Of a DNA stretch of 64,000 bases, positions 32,654-40,712 are shown in pieces. Both the position numbers and the translations under genes were made by a program. Every line of letters starts with the position of its first letter. Positions within the stretch are counted from its first letter, which is position 1. The notes under the pieces were generated by a model that searched no databases, was not told the DNA's origin, and was given only the letters and a program-made list of their open reading frames with translations. Origin of the DNA: an uncultured Ruminococcus sp. (GTDB taxonomy: Bacteria; Bacillota; Clostridia; Oscillospirales; CAG-272); assembly GCA_905202255.1 (NCBI GenBank), contig CAJKRH010000001.1, forward strand, positions 32,413 to 96,412, in the 5' to 3' direction.

Positions 32654-33193
32654 TCAATTACCTTCTATCCGATCAAGCAATACGCCGACCGCCTTCTCAA
32701 TCTTATATTTCTCAGCCTCATATAAACAAGACTTTTTCTTTTTCAGTATCATAGTCGGATCTGCCGCCACTGCGCTCAGCAACTCTGCAAGCGCAGCATT
32801 GTCCCGCGTTTTATAGACATACCCGACATTTTCGTTCACAAGTTCCGTATTGTATTTCCAATCACTTGCAATCACCGGAACGCCCGCAGAATACGCATCA
32901 ATGAGTGTACCCGCAAAACCTTCCCCCTCGTAATACGTGGGAAACAACAACGCAAAGTATTCTTTCAGCGTCTCCACACTTCGATCAAACGGTATCAAAC
33001 CACCGTAACGAATGTAATCCGGAAAGATTTTCCGCAATTCCTCAAACCAATCAGTCTGGTTTTCATCCACCTGACCGTATATATCCAAAGAAAATACAGT
33101 GCGCCCCAAACTTTGATTAACTTCGATCACCGTCTTAACAGCATCTGCAATTCCTTTTTCTTGCATAACACGCGAAAATGTACAAAGTCTCAA
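32654..33193 (-). CDS. Glycosyltransferase C-terminal half (donor domain only)
   Basis: A 179-codon frame that begins at a TTG overlapping the stop of the next gene upstream (TTGA). It is homologous, from LCTFSRVMQEKGIADAVKTV to the end, to the second half of the 33190-34260 protein (LCTFSRVMREKGIETAMNVI). SLDIYGQVDENQTDWFEELR and FPTYYEGEGFAGTLIDAYSA are conserved. There is no acceptor domain. The bases before the TTG also read as a matching protein (EYNLYP), so the reading frame continues upstream to the poly-G run. Either a truncated gene made by recombination of tandem paralogues, or a domain added by slippage at poly-G. Confidence 0.75.
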   Translation of the reverse strand: MRLCTFSRVMQEKGIADAVKTVIEVNQSLGRTVFSLDIYGQVDENQTDWFEELRKIFPDYIRYGGLIPFDRSVETLKEYFALLFPTYYEGEGFAGTLIDAYSAGVPVIASDWKYNTELVNENVGYVYKTRDNAALAELLSAVAADPTMILKKKKSCLYEAEKYKIEKAVGVLLDRIEGN

Positions 33194-34260
33194 GGGATAG
33201 AGGTTATACTCCCCCCCCCGAATTTTTCTGTAATAATTTGGATTGCAGCTTCGGGCATATAATCCTTAGCTTTTTTTGTACAGTTGGCTTTCATGTCAAG
33301 CAGCATTTGTGGATCATGTGCAATGCCTAACAAGACATTTTCAAATTCATTCTCGTTATCAAACTCATAACCGATACCAGTCACACCTTCATCCACAACG
33401 TCAGAATAGCTTTCCCATTTTGCAGAAATGACAGGAATACCCGCTGCATATGCGTCAATGATTGTGCCGGGAATTCCCTCAGTATAAAAATGGGTAGGAA
33501 AAAGCAATGCAAAATACGGTTGCAATATTTCTACGCTTTTATCTGCATCCACACAACCGCAATATCGCACGCCTTCCGGAAAACACTTCTTCAAGCTTTC
33601 AAACCACTCTGTTTGCGTAGTATCTACTTGACCGTAAATATCCAACGAATATGCTAAATATCCAAGCTGATTGTTTACTTTCTTAATCACATTCATCGCT
33701 GTTTCAATGCCCTTTTCTCTCATTACGCGAGAAAAAGTGCAAAGCTTATACGGCACGCCTTGCGGATAAACGAGTTCATTTTCAGAAAGCACCCTCAGCT
33801 TTTTGCAATTCGGCATAACGAACACATTTTCAAAGCCGCGGGCATCCAATGCGCTTTTCATGGTGCCTGTTTCCACATAGATTCCGTCGAAATTTTTCAG
33901 AGCTTTCGCAAGCCCCTTTCGTTTCGTCAAAAACTGCGGAAGCCAACCGCCGATCACAACGTAATGCAATTTTCTGCCTTTGAAAAAATGCCGAAAAAAA
34001 GATAACAGGGGTGCGTATATCCTCAATCCGTTTTGCGCCGGAAAAATCAGAATATTTCTACTGTTTTTCAGTGCGGAAACTGTTTGGAACGGTGCTTTTA
34101 CAAGCGTTTTCCATCCCCCATGCGTATCAAAATTTAAAACCTGTTCCCGCCCGAAGCTTCTTTGCAATTCTTCGGTGATGATTTTGGTTTTTACCGTTTG
34201 TCCGTTCAGAAGGGTTTCTCCCCCACCAAAGTGTCCGAGTACGCTTACCTTTGCCGACAT
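33190..34260 (-). CDS. Glycosyltransferase, GT4-like
   Basis: A 356-residue two-domain GT-B protein. Residues 1-165 form the acceptor domain (VLGHFGGGETLLNGQTVKTK, with GGWLPQFLTKRKGLAKALKN). Residues 175-350 form the donor domain (KLCTFSRVMREKGIETAMNV, YSLDIYGQVDTTQTEWFESL, FPTHFYTEGIPGTIIDAYAA). The last seven residues, after the run of nine G, are SITSIP and stop. They are unlike the end of the paralogue downstream, so the natural end may lie in another frame of the poly-G tract. Confidence 0.88.
   Translation of the reverse strand: MSAKVSVLGHFGGGETLLNGQTVKTKIITEELQRSFGREQVLNFDTHGGWKTLVKAPFQTVSALKNSRNILIFPAQNGLRIYAPLLSFFRHFFKGRKLHYVVIGGWLPQFLTKRKGLAKALKNFDGIYVETGTMKSALDARGFENVFVMPNCKKLRVLSENELVYPQGVPYKLCTFSRVMREKGIETAMNVIKKVNNQLGYLAYSLDIYGQVDTTQTEWFESLKKCFPEGVRYCGCVDADKSVEILQPYFALLFPTHFYTEGIPGTIIDAYAAGIPVISAKWESYSDVVDEGVTGIGYEFDNENEFENVLLGIAHDPQMLLDMKANCTKKAKDYMPEAAIQIITEKFGGGSITSIP
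33211..33219 (-). repeat. Nine-base homopolymer (poly-G on the coding strand) at a gene junction
   Basis: Nine consecutive C on the plus strand, i.e. G9 on the coding strand, encoding the FGGGS end of the glycosyltransferase. A tract of ten G would put the frame into EYNLYPLRLCTFSRV and fuse both glycosyltransferase frames into one of about 530 codons. Such tracts are classical slippage sites. Confidence 0.85.
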
Positions 34261-34264
34261 AAAG

Positions 34265-35026
34265 TCACCCCTTTACATATCTGATTTTTTTCAGAACACC
34301 CCAGAACAGATTCCTGAGAGTAAGAGCGACAGAAACAAGCGGACTTCTCTTTTCCGCCTCCCGATACAGTTTATAGTGCCATTTAATCAGTTTTGTGTAT
34401 CCGTGATTGCTGATGGAACCGCTCCGTTTTCTGTACTTTGCGAGCACCTCATCCAAAAGATAGCAATCCGCCTTTTTACATGCTTTCAGCCACATAGCAT
34501 AGTCGTTGTTCTTTTTGATGTCCGCAATCTGAATTAACCCAATGGTTTCCGCGTCATACATCACCGTCAGGCATCCCATCCAACAATAATTATACATGCC
34601 ATGTCGGGTGACTTTCTTCGGTCCTGTCACGCTCCGCCCGTTCGGATTGGTGGTTTCATCTATTTCAATATAGTTCGTATAGGAAAAGTGGTAGTCATTT
34701 TTCTTCATAAATGAAATTTGTTTTTCCAACTTTTCCGGAAACCACAAATCATCACTGTCAAGAAACGCAACCCATTTTCCTTTTGCTTCACGCAATGCGC
34801 GGTTTCTGGATACCGCCGCTCCGCTGTTTTTTTCGTTTTTTATGTAACGAATCCGATCATCCACAAGATAGGGGCAAACAACCGCATCAGTATCATCGGT
34901 TGAGCAATCATCCACAATGATCAATTCCCAATTCGGATAAGTTTGCGCCAATACAGATTCTATCGTTTCGGATATAAATTTTGCCGTGTTGTACGACGGC
35001 ATAATGATGGAAACCAATTCGTTCAT
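34265..35026 (-). CDS. Glycosyltransferase, GT2 family
   Basis: A 253-residue GT-A enzyme. MNELVSIIMPSYNTAKFISE is the typical start; NWELIIVDDCSTDDTDAVV and KGKWVAFLDSDDLWFPEKLE contain the two catalytic/metal-binding Asp motifs (VDD, DSDD). The start overlaps the acyltransferase stop by ATGA. The C-terminal ~30 residues are basic and hydrophobic and may attach to the membrane. Likely transfers a hexose to the lipid-linked repeat. Confidence 0.92.
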   Translation of the reverse strand: MNELVSIIMPSYNTAKFISETIESVLAQTYPNWELIIVDDCSTDDTDAVVCPYLVDDRIRYIKNEKNSGAAVSRNRALREAKGKWVAFLDSDDLWFPEKLEKQISFMKKNDYHFSYTNYIEIDETTNPNGRSVTGPKKVTRHGMYNYCWMGCLTVMYDAETIGLIQIADIKKNNDYAMWLKACKKADCYLLDEVLAKYRKRSGSISNHGYTKLIKWHYKLYREAEKRSPLVSVALTLRNLFWGVLKKIRYVKG

Positions 35027-35466
35027 TTTTCTTCTCCGTTCCCGAGAATTCTGCACGGTACACCAACGGCAGTTGCCCCATTAGGAATGTCCTTATTGAC
35101 CAATGTACATGCACCAATCACGGCATTTTCACCGATCGTAACACCGGTCTTTCCGGATATGACATTCGCCCGCATTCCGATATATGCGCCTTTCTTTATC
35201 GTAATCGGGGTGTGTTGCTGATTCCGACCGTGACAGGCAAAAAACACGCCATAGGAAATGATACAGTCATCTTCAACAGTAAACATATGCGGTTCCAGAT
35301 CATCCAGATAGCATCTCATACCGATAAATACATTTTTTCCTATGTTATAACCGCAAAGCCGATAGAAGAAAATGCGCCACCCGTTCAGAACCATATGAGG
35401 AATGATTTTTGCGCTCATCCACTTGCGAAAGAAAGCTTTCACCTTTTGCCATAAAGTTTTTTTCAT
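35023..35466 (-). CDS. Hexapeptide-repeat (LbetaH) acyltransferase
   Basis: A 147-residue left-handed beta-helix protein of the WbbJ/maltose acetyltransferase type. Hexapeptide turns are seen in NIGKNVFIGMRCYLDDLE, ITIKKGAYIGMRANVISGKT and GVTIGENAVIGACTLVNKDI, with the closing GATAVGVPCRIL. A catalytic His lies in FFACHGRNQQHTP. Likely O-acetylates a glycan residue. Co-translated with the GT2 gene. Confidence 0.88.
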   Translation of the reverse strand: MKKTLWQKVKAFFRKWMSAKIIPHMVLNGWRIFFYRLCGYNIGKNVFIGMRCYLDDLEPHMFTVEDDCIISYGVFFACHGRNQQHTPITIKKGAYIGMRANVISGKTGVTIGENAVIGACTLVNKDIPNGATAVGVPCRILGNGEEK

Positions 35467-35484
35467 ATATGCTCGCTTCCTTTT

Positions 35485-36180
35485 CTACACATTCAAGAGT
35501 TCCCTTGCTTCTTTTTGCTTTTCATCATATGTAGCCTGATCAACTTTGCCTTCCATCATAAGCCAGTCACCGTAATCCATATCCGACACCGTGCCTTCGC
35601 GAACCGTATCGCTTCTTTTCAGGACTTTGCCTACTGTCTGAATGATAATTTTCAAATCACCAAGGAAGGTAATACCTCTGTCGATATACAGCAGATCGTA
35701 TTCAAACTTCTGCTCCCATGTGATGTTGTTCCGCCCATTCACCTGCGCAAGCCCTGTAAGACCGGGGCACACATCATGGCGGCGGCGTTGTTCGTCGGTC
35801 AAGAATACGCAATCCCGAACCAAAAACGGTCTCGGACCGACTATAGCTAACTGTCCAAGAACTATATTGACCAAAGACGGCAGTTCGTCAAGAGAAGTAC
35901 TGCGTAAAAACGCTCCGTAATGTCCGAGACGCTGGTCGTCAGGGAGAAGTTCTCCGTTTGTCCCGCGTTTGTTACTCATTGAACGCAGCTTGATCAGATA
36001 AAAGATTTTTTCGCGTCCATCCTTACCTTTCTTCCCAGGACGGGGTTGCACAAAGAATGGATTTCCTCTCATAGCAATCGCACCGACTATGATTAAGACC
36101 AAAAGGACAGGTGACAGCACAATCAGTGCAAGCAAAGACAGTGTGAAATCAAAAAATCTTTTCCAAAACTTCGCATACAT
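35485..36180 (-). CDS. Initiating phosphoglycosyl transferase (PglC/WcaJ-type sugar transferase)
   Basis: A 231-residue enzyme that places the first phosphosugar on undecaprenyl phosphate. One N-terminal reentrant hydrophobic segment (FTLSLLALIVLSPVLLVLII) precedes the catalytic KLRSMSNKRGTNGELLPDDQ, STSLDELPSLVNIVLGQLAI, VGPRPFLVRD and CPGLTGLAQVNGRNNITWEQ motifs. All conserved elements are intact, unlike in the fragment at 39825. With the neighbouring PglE/PglF-like genes it suggests a 4-amino- or 4-acetamido-6-deoxy sugar as first residue. Confidence 0.93.
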   Translation of the reverse strand: MYAKFWKRFFDFTLSLLALIVLSPVLLVLIIVGAIAMRGNPFFVQPRPGKKGKDGREKIFYLIKLRSMSNKRGTNGELLPDDQRLGHYGAFLRSTSLDELPSLVNIVLGQLAIVGPRPFLVRDCVFLTDEQRRRHDVCPGLTGLAQVNGRNNITWEQKFEYDLLYIDRGITFLGDLKIIIQTVGKVLKRSDTVREGTVSDMDYGDWLMMEGKVDQATYDEKQKEARELLNV

Positions 36181-36201
36181 ATATGTAACCCCTTGACAAA
36201 T

Positions 36202-37467
36202 TTAATTGAAGCAACTCTTGATTATCTCAATCACCTTTGCCTGATCTTCCTCAGTCATCTTGTTATCGCTCGGCAGACAGCAGCCGCGTTCAAAAATATC
36301 CGCACCAATGTCGGTTGCACCGCCTGCAATATAAGCATTCGTGCGGCAACGGAGCGTACCTTCTCTCCCAACCGCTTCATGCATACGGTACATCGGCTGC
36401 ATATGCATGGGCTTCCATATCGGTCTGCCCTCGGCGTTAAGACTTGCAAGTGTCTCTAAAATTTCCGTCGGACAAGTCTTGCCTTTTTCTTTTATGTAGA
36501 GTGCCTTGGAATCGTCTCTGACCTGCTTGCACATATATTCCTTGTCAATAATCAAAGCGGACAGCCAATAATTTGGCACAGCGCCGTCGATAATCGGATT
36601 CATGTGAACAGGCAGATCTTTCAGCCCATCACGATAACACTCATAAATCGCTTTTTTCTGTGCAATATGTTCTCCCAGATGTGGATACTGTCCGCGGATT
36701 ACACCGGCGACCACATTGCTCATGCGGTAGTTGTATCCGACTTCTTCATGCTGATACCACGGGGCATTTTCACGTGCCTGTGTTGACCACTTGCGCACCT
36801 TGTTTGCCACCTCAATGTCGTTGGTAAGTAAGCAACCACCGGCGGAACCCGTGATGATCTTATTGCCGTTGTAACTGATTGCCGAATAATCTCCGAACGA
36901 ACCGCACTGTTTGCCATTCAGTGTTGCGCCCATTGCTTCGGCGGCATCTTCAATTAAGAGCGCACCGTGCTTTTCGCAAATCTGCTTGATTAAATCAATG
37001 CGTCCGGGAAAACCGTACAGTTCGGCGCAAACCACAAGCTTGACATCGGGATACATTTCAAACGCCTTTTCGAGCGCGACGGGATCCATGTTCCAGCTAT
37101 CCGCCTCGGTGTCGATAAACACCGGAATGCCGCCCTCGTAAACAACGGGATTGAGCGTCGCATCAAAAGTCATATCCGAGCAGAATACGCGCTTGCCCTC
37201 CAATGCGCCGTGGCTGATGGCAGGCTTTCCGTACAATCTTTCTCCTGCGGATTTCACACAAAGATGAAGTGCTGCCGTACAGCACGAAAGCCCCACCGCA
37301 TATTTCATCCCGGCTTTCTCGGCAGCAATGCGCTCTACTTCGTTGATGTTTGCGCCGACCGTGGACATCCAATTCGTCTCATACGCCTCGGTCATATATT
37401 TCAGCTCCTCGCCATGCATTGTCGGCGTAGCGAGCCATACTTTCTTTTCAAAAGGTATAAATCCCAT
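36202..37467 (-). CDS. DegT/DnrJ/EryC1/StrS PLP aminotransferase (PglE-like)
   Basis: A 421-residue sugar aminotransferase. GLSCCTAALHLCVKSAGERL is the PLP-phosphate region. LLIEDAAEAMGATLNGKQCG and SYNGNKIITGSAGGCLLTND hold the PLP Asp and Lys. The C-terminal IWKPMHMQPMYR and RGCCLPSDNKMTEEDQAKVI are typical of NDP-4-keto-sugar aminotransferases. ATG 37467 lies behind GGAGG; the upstream GTG is part of that site. It should aminate the 4-keto sugar made by the 37485 gene, 17 bases upstream. Confidence 0.92.
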   Translation of the reverse strand: MGFIPFEKKVWLATPTMHGEELKYMTEAYETNWMSTVGANINEVERIAAEKAGMKYAVGLSCCTAALHLCVKSAGERLYGKPAISHGALEGKRVFCSDMTFDATLNPVVYEGGIPVFIDTEADSWNMDPVALEKAFEMYPDVKLVVCAELYGFPGRIDLIKQICEKHGALLIEDAAEAMGATLNGKQCGSFGDYSAISYNGNKIITGSAGGCLLTNDIEVANKVRKWSTQARENAPWYQHEEVGYNYRMSNVVAGVIRGQYPHLGEHIAQKKAIYECYRDGLKDLPVHMNPIIDGAVPNYWLSALIIDKEYMCKQVRDDSKALYIKEKGKTCPTEILETLASLNAEGRPIWKPMHMQPMYRMHEAVGREGTLRCRTNAYIAGGATDIGADIFERGCCLPSDNKMTEEDQAKVIEIIKSCFN

Positions 37468-37484
37468 AATTTCCTCCACAAATT

Positions 37485-39572
37485 TTATACTGCCGCAAGG
37501 CTCTTTTCTTTCTCGTGCTCTTTGCTCTCGACAAGCTCCATTTGTTCCTCAAAAGTCTCGCCCTTATATTCCGAGCCGTGTTTTCCGGCAGGGTGATAGG
37601 TTGTGACGACACCTTCCACCAATGTGCGGATTTCGTTTTCTTTTCCGGCGTATGCCGCTTCCATGAGCATTTGGAGCTGTCCGAGGAATGTATCTGCGTC
37701 AAATGGAATGGGACTGCCGATATGTATCAGCTTGTTCGGAGTTGTGCGCATACCTTCTTCGGACATCAACTTTTCTTCATACAGCTTTTCTCCGGGACGA
37801 AGTCCTGTATACTCGATTTTGATATCTATATCTGGACGCAGGCCAGACAGCTTGATTAAATTTCTTGCGAGCGTGTCGATCTTCACGGGCGAACCCATAT
37901 CAAGCACAAAAATTTCTCCGCCTTTTGCATAAGTACCTGCCTGCAAAACGAGCGACGCGGCTTCGGGGATTGTCATGAAATAGCGGATTATATCGGGATG
38001 CGTGACCGTTACAGGACCGCCTTTGGCGATCTGCTCCTTGAAACGCGGCACGACAGAGCCGTTGCTTCCGAGAACGTTGCCGAAGCGTACTGCAACAAAT
38101 TCGGTTTTTGCGTTTTTTGCAATCTTCGCAATATCGCGCATACTGCCGTCCTCATCATCGCTGTGAACATGAAGCGGAAGCAATTCATACGCTTTTTTGT
38201 CGCGGATTTTGCGGTCAAACAACTGTATTATCATCTCGCACAGGCGTTTTGATGCGCCCATGATATTAGTGGGGTTAACCGCCTTATCGGTGGAAATCAG
38301 AACAAAGCGTTTGCAGCCGTTTGTCATTGCGGCATAGGCAGTTTTATACGTACCGATAGCGTTATTTTTGATTGACTCGCACGGGCTGTCCTCCATAAGA
38401 GGAACGTGCTTATGCGCCGCTGCGTGATATACAACGTCGGGCTTGTACTTTTCAAAGACCTGATTGATCCGGCGGCTGTCGCGCACCGAACCGATGAGGA
38501 CTTCCAAATTCAGATTCGGATATTTGTCTCTCAGCTCCAACTGAATGGCGTGAGCATTGTTTTCGTAAATATCAAAGATGATAAGTTGCTTCGGCTCATG
38601 GGACGCAATCTGACGGCACAGCTCACTGCCGATTGAACCTCCGCCGCCCGTGACAAGAATTGTTTTTCCTTTTATAAAGTCGTAGATTTCCTTCATATCG
38701 ACTTTAACGGGGGCGCGCCCGAGCAAATCTTCCACGGCAACATCTTTCATCTGACTTGCCATTACATTTCCGGTCACAAACTGATACATACCGGGAAGAT
38801 TTTTCAGTTCGCAGGTCGTTTCCTTACAGATATTGAGAACGTCTCTGCGCTCCTCTGCAGTTGCACTCGGAATGGCGAGGAAAATCTTTTCGATTCTGTA
38901 TTTTTCGACATTCAGCAGAATATCTTCTCTGCCGCCGACGATCGGAACACCGTCAATAAAGCAACCGCGTTTGTTTTTGTCATCGTCAATGATACAGCAC
39001 ACGCGGTCATGTACTTCTTTTGCGTTCTGGAGATCACGCAGGATCATTCGCCCTGCCGAACCCGCGCCGATCAGCATAACTCGGCTTGCCGTATTGTCGG
39101 TTTGTCTCCACGACATTCTGTTTCGCTCCAAGTGAATGAAACGATATGCAAAACGCGCTGCCAATGAAAGCATGAATTGAATTGCAATTCCGCCGGCATA
39201 ATAGACAATGGGCATACGTTCGAACAAAAGGGTTATGGCTACTGTATGAAATATACCAAGTATCAACGATGCAACTGTCGTTCTCGCGAGTTCTGAAAAG
39301 CTTGCATACTTCCAAACGCTTTGATACAACTTGAAAAGCCAAAAAACAAAAACACAGGCAAACGCATATAACGGCATAAATTTGAGCCATGCCGCGAAGT
39401 ATTCATGCGGTATCTGCGTATATTTACAGTCAAACCGAATCCAGAGCGCAGCGAGATATGCTCCCGACGACACAACTATATCGTATAGCGCCAAAAAAAC
39501 CGATGCCATATGAAAATCTTCAAATGAAGAACGATTCTTCTTGTCGATTGAAACGTTATTTTGCTTTCGCAT
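37485..39572 (-). CDS. Membrane UDP-N-acetylhexosamine 4,6-dehydratase (PglF/CapD-like)
   Basis: A 695-residue protein. Four or five TM segments occupy residues 20-150 (VVSSGAYLAALWIRFDCKYT and others). A CoA-binding-like Rossmann part lies near 155-270 (RVMLIGAGSAGRMILRDLQN). The SDR dehydratase domain covers about 300-580 (GKTILVTGGGGSIGSELCRQ, HAAAHKHVPLMEDSPCESIK, VLISTDKAVNPTNIMGASKR). Replacement of the usual YxxxK Tyr by Met in that last motif is normal for PglF/FlmA-type enzymes. ATG 39572 with GGGGAG is used. It starts the pathway to the aminated 6-deoxy sugar. Confidence 0.92.
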   Translation of the reverse strand: MRKQNNVSIDKKNRSSFEDFHMASVFLALYDIVVSSGAYLAALWIRFDCKYTQIPHEYFAAWLKFMPLYAFACVFVFWLFKLYQSVWKYASFSELARTTVASLILGIFHTVAITLLFERMPIVYYAGGIAIQFMLSLAARFAYRFIHLERNRMSWRQTDNTASRVMLIGAGSAGRMILRDLQNAKEVHDRVCCIIDDDKNKRGCFIDGVPIVGGREDILLNVEKYRIEKIFLAIPSATAEERRDVLNICKETTCELKNLPGMYQFVTGNVMASQMKDVAVEDLLGRAPVKVDMKEIYDFIKGKTILVTGGGGSIGSELCRQIASHEPKQLIIFDIYENNAHAIQLELRDKYPNLNLEVLIGSVRDSRRINQVFEKYKPDVVYHAAAHKHVPLMEDSPCESIKNNAIGTYKTAYAAMTNGCKRFVLISTDKAVNPTNIMGASKRLCEMIIQLFDRKIRDKKAYELLPLHVHSDDEDGSMRDIAKIAKNAKTEFVAVRFGNVLGSNGSVVPRFKEQIAKGGPVTVTHPDIIRYFMTIPEAASLVLQAGTYAKGGEIFVLDMGSPVKIDTLARNLIKLSGLRPDIDIKIEYTGLRPGEKLYEEKLMSEEGMRTTPNKLIHIGSPIPFDADTFLGQLQMLMEAAYAGKENEIRTLVEGVVTTYHPAGKHGSEYKGETFEEQMELVESKEHEKEKSLAAV

Positions 39573-39824
39573 ATTTCTTCTCCCCATAAAACCAATTCAT
39601 GCTTTTTAAGAGAAGTAAGTTCCCGCTCCTCCCCGAAAAATTTATTGGCGTTTTGTAACTTATGTTTATACAGTCGTATATTTTTGGCACGACAATCATC
39701 CGATGATGATTACTCATCCCCGGCTAATTCAACCTCCCTATAAAATTTTGTGTGCTTATTGATTGGGGCAAAATAAGCTATCAAGAAGCCATTTTGATTG
39801 TTTCAAAGGCTGTCATTTACCTTT

Positions 39825-40259
39825 TCATGCCCCGCATAAAACCTTATAGCGAAACCGAATTAACCCGACAACCCTTGAAAAATCTATGTTTTTCTTGGTT
39901 GCCTCTATTATATCTCTCTCCCCGATGATGCTCATTTTGCCCGTGAAAATATTGAAAAGTTGCGGCAATTCGTCTATACTCATTTTTCGCATCCACCGCC
40001 CGCATTTAAGTATATACTGCTCCGGATTTTCAAGCATATGCGTCGGCATATCATGCGGTGTAGACATTTTCATACTTCGGAATTTGAGCAAACCGAACTG
40101 CGTTTTATGTATACCGATTCTCTTTTGTCTGAAAAATACGGGACCCGGATCCTCTGCTTTTATGATAAATGCGAAGACAATCATCGGCAAAGCCAAGACA
40201 ACGATCCCGATGAAAGACAACACTATATCAATCAACCGTTTAAAAAAATGCCTATACAT
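39825..40259 (-). pseudogene. Truncated sugar transferase (phosphoglycosyl transferase remnant)
   Basis: 144 codons that begin MYRHFFKRLIDIVLSFIGIV and keep the N-terminal membrane part, GPVFFRQKRIGIHKTQFGLL, KFRSMKM and SIDELPQLFNIFTGKMSIIG. The following PRPxLxxE and PGLTGxAQVNGR parts are absent; the frame continues ERDIIEATKKNIDF... and stops. An intact paralogue is at 35485. Being first in the locus, it was probably the original initiating enzyme, since replaced. Bases 39573-39824 contain only a weak 54-codon frame. Confidence 0.75.
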
Positions 40260-40479
40260 TTTCGTTGAAACCAACTTTCAAAAATCATTTTCTATGAGAA
40301 ACATCCGAAAAACACTGCGGAGGTGACGAATAGAATGTGCAGAACACTGTTGCAGACATTGCAAAATCATAAGCAAAGTTCGCCATTGACCGCGTGTGCA
40401 ACATGTGAAAAATATTATGCATTCGCGGTCATAATTTGTCCTCCAAAGTCGATTTACACCTTCGTCTATACATAGTTTT

Positions 40480-40508
40480 ATTATATCATAAGGCACTCGA
40501 CATGTCAA
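40480..40508 (-). promoter_or_regulatory. Strong SigA-type promoter of the glycan locus
   Basis: On the minus strand: perfect TTGACA (40508-40503), 17-base spacer, perfect TATAAT (40485-40480). It lies about 220 bases before the first gene, giving a long leader. No intact regulator is encoded between it and the locus. Confidence 0.85.
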
Positions 40509-40538
40509 TACTTTTTAAGCATAGTTTTTAAGCATAGT

Positions 40539-40593
40539 TATATTATCCGTAAATCAGGGATAAACTTTTTTCGCACACTAACTGGATAATATA
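40539..40593. promoter_or_regulatory. Inverted repeat and repeated AAGCATAGTT motif upstream of the glycan promoter
   Basis: TATATTATCC (40539-40548) is inverted as GGATAATATA (40584-40593). AAGCATAGTT occurs at 40518, 40530 and, as AAAGCATAGTT, near 40596, around and just upstream of the -35. A binding site for a regulator of glycan expression is possible. Confidence 0.4.
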
Positions 40594-40666
40594 AAAGCAT
40601 AGTTGTATCTTAGCTTACAACTTTCTGCCATTCTTTATTTTTGTAATCATCCATAATATGGCAAAA

Positions 40667-40702
40667 GCGGTCTTTCCGATTACACGGAAAGGCCGCCTTT
40701 TC
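40667..40702. terminator. Hairpin terminator between the repressor gene and the glycan locus
   Basis: GCGGTCTTTCCG / CGGAAAGGCCGC with one T-G pair, six-base loop, flanked by AAAA and TTTT. It lies 11 bases after the repressor stop codon. Confidence 0.7.
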
Positions 40703-40712
40703 TTATTCATTA

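Noticed and set aside
39553..39714. 54-codon minus-strand frame between the broken sugar transferase and the PglF-like gene
   Set aside because: Poorly placed ribosome site, no recognisable motif, and it overlaps the start of the next gene; probably chance.
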